Assembly (NCBI GenBank): GCA_949127705.1
Contig: CASBQJ010000004.1
Span: forward strand, 1-5,203
DNA length: 5,203 nt
Reading direction: 5' to 3'
Origin: Synechococcales cyanobacterium PMM_0085
GTDB taxonomy: Bacteria > Cyanobacteriota > Cyanobacteriia > Elainellales > Elainellaceae
Shown: positions 1-4,982 of the stretch, piece by piece
Layout of the letters: every line of letters starts with the position of its first letter
Numbering within the stretch: the first letter of the stretch is position 1
Translations under genes and position numbers: made by a program
Notes under the pieces: model-generated
Told to the model about the DNA's origin: nothing
Databases searched by the model: none
The model's input: the letters and a program-made list of their open reading frames with translations, nothing else

Positions 1-42
1 CAAAAGGAGAGGGGGATACAGAATTCTGTATCCCCCTCTCCT
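1..42 (-). terminator. Intrinsic terminator of the kinase gene
   Basis: Positions 5-42 form a perfect 38-bp palindrome centred between 23 and 24. Each 17-nt arm (5-21 and 26-42) pairs completely around a central AATT. Read on the minus strand, the hairpin begins 69 nt after the kinase stop codon and its 3' arm runs into TTTTG at the window edge, the layout of a rho-independent terminator. On the plus strand the stem is followed by GTGCTTGAGC with no T run, so termination is expected for leftward transcription only. The T tract is short and may be cut by the window boundary. The stem is unusually long and mismatch-free, and its centre includes an EcoRI site (GAATTC, 21-26). Confidence 0.75.
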
Positions 43-46
43 GTGC

Positions 47-88
47 TTGAGCACTAAGTTTTGAGTACTAAATTTTAATTCTAAGTTT
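47..88. repeat. Degenerate 14-bp tandem repeat, about three copies
   Basis: The AT-rich stretch between the kinase stop codon and its terminator contains TTGAGCACTAAGTT (47-60) followed directly by TTGAGTACTAAATT (61-74), matching at 12 of 14 positions. A third, weaker copy (TTAATTCTAAGTTT, 75-88) shares the CTAAGTT core. It would lie in the 3' untranslated part of the kinase mRNA. No function can be read from it; replication slippage is the simplest origin. Confidence 0.5.
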
Positions 89-111
89 TATTAGAAAAAT
101 CAAAACGTCAG

Positions 112-1734
112 TTACCAGAAGCCCCGTTTGCCGCTGGGGTGGACTATAGCCCAGTTAGTTTTGGCCATAGCCAGTTGGTCGTCTGCTAGTTTTGCCCCCG
201 TGAGGTCGGCTCCACAAAGATTTGCCCCCCGCAGGTTAGCATTGCTGAGATAGGCATAGCTTAAATCTGCCCCGCGCAAGTCTGCACCTTGCAAATCGGC
301 GTGACTGAGGTAGGCTCTAGCTAAATTTGCATTTTTAAGCAGTGCCTGACTGAGGCTAGCGCGCCCAAAATCTGAGTTGAACAGGTTTGCGCCTTGCAGA
401 TTAACCTTATGCAGTTTGGACTGATGAAAGTTTGCTCCGGCCAGAGTCACCTTGGCCAAACTCAAGGAACTTAGATCGCGGGATGTAAAATCTCGTTTGC
501 CCTTGGCGTAGGCGCTGAGCAACTCATCTACCGATAACTTGGGCGTTCCACTCGGAGTTCCCCCTGTACTAGCCCCGCCCCCTTTGCTATTCTCAATGCT
601 CGTCATTGACACGGGCTTTTGGGTAGCAACCCGGCGATTCCCTCCACTGAGGGGCAATCCCGAGGAATCCATCCCAGATTTAGACTGGCGGGCACGAATC
701 GCAGCGGCCATCCTAGCGCTGGGAGATGACGGAAACAGGCTGCCGCTGAGGTCATCGGAGGGAGTGCCGTTGGTCAAACCATCAGCACGTGAAGCCCGCA
801 CAGGCTTAGACATGTTTTGGGCGAGGCTGTCTAGGTATGGCTCTAGGTCAAGAGCTCGCAAAACTTCTCCGGCTGTCTGATAGCGATGTCGCACCGACAC
901 TTCCAACATTTTTTTGAGCACAGTCGCAAAATGATCGCTCACATGCACCTGCTCTCGCCACAGCACCTCACCGGTGGTTGAATCGTAGTCTAAATCTTTG
1001 GGCGATTTTCCGGTCAGTAAGTAGACGCAAGTCACGCCTAGGGCATAAATATCGCTGGCATACACTGGGCGCATTGCCATTTGCTCGGGCGGCGCGTAAC
1101 CCGGCGTGCCAATTGCGTAAGCGGTGAGTGCGGTTTGTTCGGTGGCCCCGGCTCGAATCGGGCTAACCTGGTCTTTTACAGCCCCAAAGTCGATTAGTAC
1201 CAGCTTCTTATCTTGAGAGCGGCGAATTAAGTTGGCCGGCTTAATATCTCGGTGAATCACTTGCTGAGCGTGGACGTACTGCATCATCGGCAGCACCTCG
1301 CTGAGAAACTGCTTCACGCCTGCTTCACTGAAGGGGCCACATTGCTTAACTTCCTGCTGAAGAGTAGACCCACTAATAAATTCTTGAACCAGGTAAAACT
1401 CTTGGTTAGCTTCAAAATAATCGAGCAGGCGTGGCACTTGGGGGTGGTTACCAATTTTCCCTAGGGTTTTGGCCTCGCGGCGAAACAGCTCGCGCGCCAT
1501 CTGCAACACGTGAGGAGACGAGGCCACAGGGCGCAGTTGCTTGATAACGCAGTAAGGATTGCCTGGAAGGGATTCATCGTTGGCCAAAAAAGTTGCACCA
1601 AACCCCCCCTGCCCAAGCGACTGAACAACCCGATAGCGATCGCGCAGCAATAGCTTAGAGCCGCACGCCTGACAAAGTTCAGTATGCGTCAGGTTTTCGG
1701 GATGAGGGCAGGCAGGGTTTAAGCAGTAACTCAT
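112..1734 (-). CDS. spkB: SpkB-like serine/threonine protein kinase with pentapeptide repeats
   Basis: This 540-aa protein is a Hanks-type kinase that should phosphorylate Ser/Thr on protein targets in the cytoplasm; no signal peptide or clear membrane helix is visible. Residues 1-30 carry C4, C9, C21 and C24 (C-x4-C-x11-C-x2-C), a zinc-ribbon-like or redox cysteine motif. The kinase domain spans about 34-300: Gly loop GQGGFGATF (41-49), catalytic K65, helix-C E87, HRDIKPAN with D163 and N168, DFG at 182-184, GTPGYAPPE (209-217), D228 and R284. All key residues are present, so it should be active. A Ser/Gly/Pro-rich linker (about 305-400) leads to pentapeptide repeats (about 416-521) and the tail NWAIVHPSGKRGFW. 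This order matches cyanobacterial SpkB; the symbol rests on architecture and could equally fit a paralogue. The start is the first ATG after an in-frame TGA. AAAGAG (1744-1749) lies 9 nt upstream as a weak ribosome-binding site. The gene ends in a hairpin terminator and appears monocistronic in the visible part. Confidence 0.93.
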   Translation of the reverse strand: MSYCLNPACPHPENLTHTELCQACGSKLLLRDRYRVVQSLGQGGFGATFLANDESLPGNPYCVIKQLRPVASSPHVLQMARELFRREAKTLGKIGNHPQVPRLLDYFEANQEFYLVQEFISGSTLQQEVKQCGPFSEAGVKQFLSEVLPMMQYVHAQQVIHRDIKPANLIRRSQDKKLVLIDFGAVKDQVSPIRAGATEQTALTAYAIGTPGYAPPEQMAMRPVYASDIYALGVTCVYLLTGKSPKDLDYDSTTGEVLWREQVHVSDHFATVLKKMLEVSVRHRYQTAGEVLRALDLEPYLDSLAQNMSKPVRASRADGLTNGTPSDDLSGSLFPSSPSARMAAAIRARQSKSGMDSSGLPLSGGNRRVATQKPVSMTSIENSKGGGASTGGTPSGTPKLSVDELLSAYAKGKRDFTSRDLSSLSLAKVTLAGANFHQSKLHKVNLQGANLFNSDFGRASLSQALLKNANLARAYLSHADLQGADLRGADLSYAYLSNANLRGANLCGADLTGAKLADDQLAMAKTNWAIVHPSGKRGFW

Positions 1735-1880
1735 TCGGCATCACTCTTTAGGGTAACCGCCCAGCATGAAATGTTTCTTAAGGAGCACGTTGCGCCTCCC
1801 TCTCTCATTATCGTTCCAACATCGCCCAGATAAAGTGCAGTTCTTGCAGGCAATCATTTGAAGAGTTGCTAAAGTTGGCC

Positions 1881-1909
1881 GTTAATTGATTGAAATTCAG
1901 TCAATTAAC
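1881..1909. repeat. 29-bp near-perfect palindrome
   Basis: The arms GTTAATTGA (1881-1889) and TCAATTAAC (1901-1909) are exact reverse complements. The inside continues as TGAA (1891-1894) and TTCA (1896-1899) around a central A at 1895. The only non-complementary pair is T1890/G1900, which would be a U-G wobble in plus-strand RNA but A-C in minus-strand RNA. No T run follows on either strand, so it is unlikely to be a terminator. An AT-rich dyad of this size fits a dimeric regulator operator or an RNA hairpin. It lies about 150 bp upstream of the kinase start, and just upstream of a TATAAA (1932-1937) and a possible small ORF. Confidence 0.7.
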
Positions 1910-1962
1910 CCTACAGGTACGGAGATGAATGTATAAAAGGCTACTGAATTGGTCAACTAAGC

Positions 1963-2043
1963 ATGAGCGTGATCTTTGCTGCGGTTTTTATTCCATTACG
2001 GCTGTTATTAACTTGTTTAACAGATTGTCTGGCGATCTGCTAG
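1963..2043 (+). CDS. Possible 26-aa hydrophobic small protein (speculative)
   Basis: An ATG at 1963 opens a 26-codon frame ending in TAG at 2041-2043. The product begins MSVIFAAVFIPLRLLLTCL and is dominated by Leu, Ile, Val, Phe and Ala with a single Arg in the middle, so it could form one short membrane segment. A -10-like TATAAA at 1932-1937 would place a transcription start about 20 nt before the ATG, and the 29-bp palindrome lies directly upstream. Against it: no Shine-Dalgarno sequence sits at normal spacing (the nearest purine run, AAAAGG, ends 22 nt upstream), no -35 box is convincing, and a frame this short is expected by chance. I do not recognise the peptide. It is listed because it is too short for routine gene calling and is flanked by unexplained structure. 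Confidence 0.17.
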   Translation: MSVIFAAVFIPLRLLLTCLTDCLAIC

Positions 2044-2225
2044 GGGTTGAGAGACATCATTCAAGGCGAACCGTCTGGGGGTTAGACGGCTAAACAGGTA
2101 TTTAGAATTCTCCCAAAGCATCTAGGATACAGCAACCCATTTCACTATTCAGTTGTAAGTGGCAAACTGAAGAGGCAAAATCCTCTGCCGTCTGAAAAAC
2201 AAACGGCATAGGGAGGCAGGTATCC
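2044..2225 (+). ncRNA. Candidate structured RNA: cluster of adjacent hairpins
   Basis: Several inverted repeats lie end to end. Hairpin 1 pairs CCGTCTG (2071-2077) with TAGACGG (2083-2089), including one G-U. Hairpin 2 pairs CTAAA (2090-2094) with TTTAG (2101-2105). Hairpin 3 pairs TTCAGTT (2148-2154) with AACTGAA (2165-2171). Hairpin 4 pairs GAGG (2172-2175) with CCTC (2182-2185). Hairpin 5 pairs TGCCGT (2186-2191) with ACGGCA (2203-2208). Longer-range arms enclose these groups: GGGTTG (2044-2049) with CAACCC (2133-2138), and GGATAC (2125-2130) with GTATCC (2220-2225). The two enclosing helices overlap in a pseudoknot-like way or are alternatives. I do not recognise 6S RNA, tmRNA, RNase P RNA, SRP RNA or a known riboswitch. 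No terminator follows. Individual stems of 4-6 bp are common by chance, so this is only a candidate; strand is uncertain because hairpin 5 pairs better on the minus strand. Confidence 0.25.
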
Positions 2226-2364
2226 AATTTAATTGCATACAGCTACGGCATGACAGTAGTTTATCAGTCGATATTTGATAGGTGCAGTGCAGCCTCACGT
2301 AATTCCATCACTTTTTATATATCCACTGCGACATTCCTAAAATCCGCAATATCGAGCGATAAGA

Positions 2365-2393
2365 TTGATCAGGGTAAACCTAATAGATAGGGT
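2365..2393 (+). promoter_or_regulatory. Weak candidate promoter for pheT
   Basis: TTGATC (2365-2370) resembles a -35 box at four of six positions. It is separated by 17 bp from TAGGGT (2388-2393), which keeps only the TA...T positions of a -10 box. Transcription would begin near 2400, giving a leader of roughly 70 nt that includes the HIP1 octamer at 2401-2408. An alternative is TTGATA (2275-2280) with CGTAAT (2298-2303), also 17 bp apart, which has a better -35 and a poorer -10. Neither is compelling. Confidence 0.2.
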
Positions 2394-2400
2394 TGGGGCA

Positions 2401-2408
2401 GCGATCGC
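2401..2408. repeat. HIP1 octamer GCGATCGC, intergenic copy
   Basis: This palindromic octamer is the cyanobacterial HIP1 element. The other copies in the window are at 1636-1643 (inside the kinase gene) and at 3058-3065, 3281-3288, 3537-3544, 3712-3719, 3773-3780, 4289-4296 and 4838-4845 (inside pheT). Nine copies in 5.2 kb far exceed the random expectation for an 8-mer and identify the host group. This copy sits about 60 bp upstream of the pheT start codon. Confidence 0.95.
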
Positions 2409-2443
2409 CCTCTCCAAATCCCGGCTATGACCCGAGCTACATT

Positions 2444-2461
2444 GAGGCAAAGAGAGGCAAA
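2444..2461 (+). promoter_or_regulatory. pheT ribosome-binding region with GAGGCAAA direct repeat
   Basis: GAGGCAAA occurs at 2444-2451 and again at 2454-2461, one 10-bp step apart, just before the pheT ATG at 2470. The second GAGG (2454-2457) is the likely Shine-Dalgarno sequence, although its 12-nt spacing is longer than usual; the first lies 22 nt away. A third GAGGCAAA is at 2172-2179 in the hairpin cluster. Confidence 0.5.
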
Positions 2462-2469
2462 CAACGGCG

Positions 2470-4932
2470 ATGCGGATTTCCCTGAATTGGTTGCGGGAAC
2501 TGGTAGACCTATCGATGACCCCAGAGGCATTGGCAGACATGCTAACAATGGCTGGGTTTGAAGTAGAAGACATTGAAGACCGACGCACCTGGGCAGATGG
2601 CGTTGTGGTGGGTCGAGTGCTAGAGCGGAACCCTCACCCCAATGCCGATAAGCTCAGTGTCTGTACCGTAGATATTGGGACGGGTACACCTTCTACGATT
2701 GTGTGCGGGGCAGCTAATGTGCGGGCAGATATTTACGTCCCCGTAGCGACAGTGGGGACTTATTTGCCCACAATTGACCTCAAGATTCGTCCGCGTAAGC
2801 TGCGCGATGTAGACTCGCAGGGGATGATTTGTTCCCTCGCCGAGGTGGGGCTAGCCAAAGATTCTGAAGGGATTCATATTTTTCCGCAGGAAACGCTGGC
2901 GGTCGGCAGTGATGTGCGTCCGCTTTTAGGATTGGACGATGTGATTTTAGACCTAACGTCTACGGCCAATCGCGCCGATGCTCTGAGTATGGTGGGGATT
3001 GCCCGAGAAGTATCGGCGCTGACCGGGAAGCCGCTGAAGCTGCCTCTGGTGCCAGAGGCGATCGCCAACCCAATGGCCAGTGAGCTAGCGCTGCGGATTT
3101 CGGAACCAGCGGCCTGCCCCCTCTATGTAGGGACTGTGATTCAAGGGGTCAGCATCAAACCGTCACCAGACTGGTTGCAGCGACGGTTACAGGCAGCAGG
3201 AACGCGCCCGATTAATAATGTCGTGGACGTGACCAACTATGTGCTGCTCGAATGGGGGCAGCCGCTGCACGCGTTTGATGGCGATCGCCTGCGTACCCTT
3301 GCTGGAGATGCCCCTCTCACCTTAGGCGTTCGATTGGCCGAAACTGGCGAGACCCTAACAACCCTCGACAGCCAGCAGCGTCGGCTGCACGAGCAGACGC
3401 TATTAATTACGGCAAACGATCAACCAGTGGCCTTAGCAGGCGTCATGGGCGGCGAGAATAGCGAAGTTTATGGGGGCACTACCAATCTTGTGCTCGAAGC
3501 GGCTGTGTTTGACTCGGTAGCCATTCGGCGCTCGGCGCGATCGCAGGGGTTGCGTAGCGAAGCCTCTGCCCGGTATGAGCGGGGAGTCAACCCCGCAGAG
3601 CTGGGTATGGCCTCCCATCGGGCGATTCAACTGATTACAGAGCTAGCGGGCGGGACAGTCGGCGTCCAGGCCACTGCCGATGCCCGTCCAGGGCAGGCCA
3701 TGGCGTCACGGGCGATCGCTCTACGGCTGTCACGGGTGAACCAGGTATTAGGGCCAGTAGACCTAGAAGACAGCGATCGCGCCGTCGAGGGTGACGTTGG
3801 CGAACTGCTTGCAACCGATGTAGAGCGCATTTTGACTGCATTGGGCTGTACGCTGACCCCCACCAATTCAGAGGCAACCGAATGGCTGGTCACAGTGCCA
3901 CCCTATCGCTATCGCGATTTAGAACGAGAGATTGATTTAATAGAAGAAGTCGCTCGTCTCTATGGCTTCGATAAATTTTGCGACAGTTTGCCTGCCAAAA
4001 CGGAGCTAGGGTTCCTCTCCGCCGACTATGCCATCACCCGCGAAATTCATACCGTTTTGAAGGCCGTCGGTCTAACAGAGGTGATTCACTACTCGCTGGT
4101 GAAGTCGGTTCATCAAGACCAAATTGCGTTGGCCAACCCGCTATTAGAAGATTACTCGGCTCTACGCACCGATTTGCTGCCAGCCCTGATTGATGCGTTT
4201 AAGTTCAATCTGGAGCAAGGGAACGGTGCCCTCAACGCTTACGAAATTGGCCGCGTGTTTTGGCGAGACGAACATGGCTTAGACGAGAGCGATCGCGTTG
4301 CTGGCATCATGGGCGGCGATCCGTCTACCGGGCGCTGGGTACGCAGCGGTCGCGAGCAGCCGATGACTTGGTTTGAGGCCAAAGGAGTTCTAGAGCGTGC
4401 CTTTCAACGATTGAGCCTTCCGGTAGAATATCAACCCGATCGCCGCAATGACCTGCTCCATCCAGGGCGGACGGCCTCACTTTGGGTGCAGGGCGAACGC
4501 CTAGGGACCTTCGGCCAGCTCCATCCTCAGGTGCGGCAGCAGCAGGGACTGCCCGATGCGGTGTATGCCTTTGAGCTAGACCTAGACTTAATGCTGGATT
4601 ATCTCGATCAAGATGCCCGCATGACGCCGCCGTTTAAGCCCTATTCGGCCTTCCCAGCGTCCGACCGCGACATTGCCTTTTTTGCTCCAGTAAAATTCTC
4701 AGTGTCGGAGATTGAGCGTACCGTGCGCCAAATCGGCGGTGTTCTGCTAGAGTCAGTCGAGCTGTTTGATGAATATCGCGGTGAGGGCGTTCCCGATGGC
4801 AGGCGCAGTCTGGCCTTCCGGCTGGTGTACCGAGCGGGCGATCGCACCCTCACCGATGACGACATTGAACCCGTGCATCAAAACGTGCGAGAAAGCCTGC
4901 AAGAAAAGTTTCAGGTCACCCTGCGCAGCTAG
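2470..4932 (+). CDS. pheT: Phenylalanyl-tRNA synthetase beta subunit
   Basis: PheT is the beta chain of the cytoplasmic (alphabeta)2 enzyme that attaches phenylalanine to tRNA-Phe; PheS holds the active site, while PheT edits mischarged Tyr-tRNA and binds tRNA. The 820-aa length is normal to slightly long. Domains in order: N-terminal MRISLNWLRELVD; EMAP/OB-type tRNA-binding domain, about 40-150, with NPHPNADKLSVC (54-65); TANRADALSMVGIARE (165-180); B3/B4 editing domain, about 210-400, with RPINNVVDVTNYV (246-258), GQPLHAFD (263-270) and LAGVMGGENSEV (322-333); B5 domain, about 405-500, whose D483, D489, E492 and E493 match the spacing of the E. coli Mg2+-site residues; catalytic-like core, about 515-705, with HPGRTASLW (664-672); and C-terminal FDX-ACB domain, about 725-820, with FPASDRDIAFF (728-738). 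The start fits the family N-terminus. No frameshift is seen. pheS is not adjacent in the window. The gene is followed by a co-directional YciI-family gene without an intervening terminator. Confidence 0.98.
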   Translation: MRISLNWLRELVDLSMTPEALADMLTMAGFEVEDIEDRRTWADGVVVGRVLERNPHPNADKLSVCTVDIGTGTPSTIVCGAANVRADIYVPVATVGTYLPTIDLKIRPRKLRDVDSQGMICSLAEVGLAKDSEGIHIFPQETLAVGSDVRPLLGLDDVILDLTSTANRADALSMVGIAREVSALTGKPLKLPLVPEAIANPMASELALRISEPAACPLYVGTVIQGVSIKPSPDWLQRRLQAAGTRPINNVVDVTNYVLLEWGQPLHAFDGDRLRTLAGDAPLTLGVRLAETGETLTTLDSQQRRLHEQTLLITANDQPVALAGVMGGENSEVYGGTTNLVLEAAVFDSVAIRRSARSQGLRSEASARYERGVNPAELGMASHRAIQLITELAGGTVGVQATADARPGQAMASRAIALRLSRVNQVLGPVDLEDSDRAVEGDVGELLATDVERILTALGCTLTPTNSEATEWLVTVPPYRYRDLEREIDLIEEVARLYGFDKFCDSLPAKTELGFLSADYAITREIHTVLKAVGLTEVIHYSLVKSVHQDQIALANPLLEDYSALRTDLLPALIDAFKFNLEQGNGALNAYEIGRVFWRDEHGLDESDRVAGIMGGDPSTGRWVRSGREQPMTWFEAKGVLERAFQRLSLPVEYQPDRRNDLLHPGRTASLWVQGERLGTFGQLHPQVRQQQGLPDAVYAFELDLDLMLDYLDQDARMTPPFKPYSAFPASDRDIAFFAPVKFSVSEIERTVRQIGGVLLESVELFDEYRGEGVPDGRRSLAFRLVYRAGDRTLTDDDIEPVHQNVRESLQEKFQVTLRS

Positions 4933-4982
4933 TCCAACCAATCCATTCTGCCCGACTCAGTTCCCTCTTATGTTCTACACGC

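Larger units (their letters stand above)
1735..2469. other. 735-bp divergent intergenic region between kinase gene and pheT
   Basis: No ORF here resembles a known protein, and stops are frequent in all frames. The region must contain promoters firing in both directions. For the kinase, a minus-strand GATAAT (1807-1812, five of six matches to the -10 consensus) would give a leader of about 65 nt, but no good -35 box sits 16-18 bp from it. The middle (1881-2225) is rich in inverted repeats and holds a possible hydrophobic small ORF; these are listed separately. From 2226 to 2340 I see only a 5-bp inverted repeat (TATCA 2262-2266 with TGATA 2276-2280) and an AT-rich stretch (2312-2322), which is not a terminator because no GC-rich stem precedes it. 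No tRNA, rRNA, CRISPR or insertion-sequence signature was found. Confidence 0.8.

Noticed and set aside
539..880. Plus-strand 113-codon ORF opposite the kinase linker
   Set aside because: It is antisense to the Ser/Gly/Pro-rich linker of the kinase, where GC-rich composition keeps other frames open; the composition is Pro/Arg/Leu-biased and no family is recognised.
2186..2208. Hairpin with an A5/T5 loop as an intrinsic terminator
   Set aside because: The homopolymer is in the loop rather than after the stem; neither strand has a T tract following the hairpin.
2250..2390. Plus-strand 46-codon ORF in the intergenic region
   Set aside because: There is no ribosome-binding site, the product is Ser-rich without a recognisable motif, and it overlaps probable pheT promoter sequence; the length is compatible with chance.
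2341..2469. T-box or phenylalanine attenuator controlling pheT
   Set aside because: No T-box consensus is visible (GGTTGGGGCAGCG near 2391 does not match), the upstream small ORF is not Phe-rich, and no terminator/antiterminator pair with a T run precedes pheT.
1735..2469. tRNA, CRISPR array or insertion-sequence remnant in the long intergenic region
   Set aside because: There is no T-loop GGTTCRA with a matching acceptor stem, no regularly spaced repeats, and no terminal inverted repeats with target duplications or transposase fragments.
2337..2588. Minus-strand 83-codon ORF overlapping the pheT start
   Set aside because: It is antisense to the conserved pheT N-terminus and its upstream control region, has no domain-like features and a low-complexity Ser-rich start; treated as a shadow frame.
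3627..3893. Overlapping minus-strand ORFs inside pheT (3627-3893 and 3635-3877)
   Set aside because: Both are antisense to the intact PheT frame and have Ser/Arg/Pro-biased composition typical of shadow frames.
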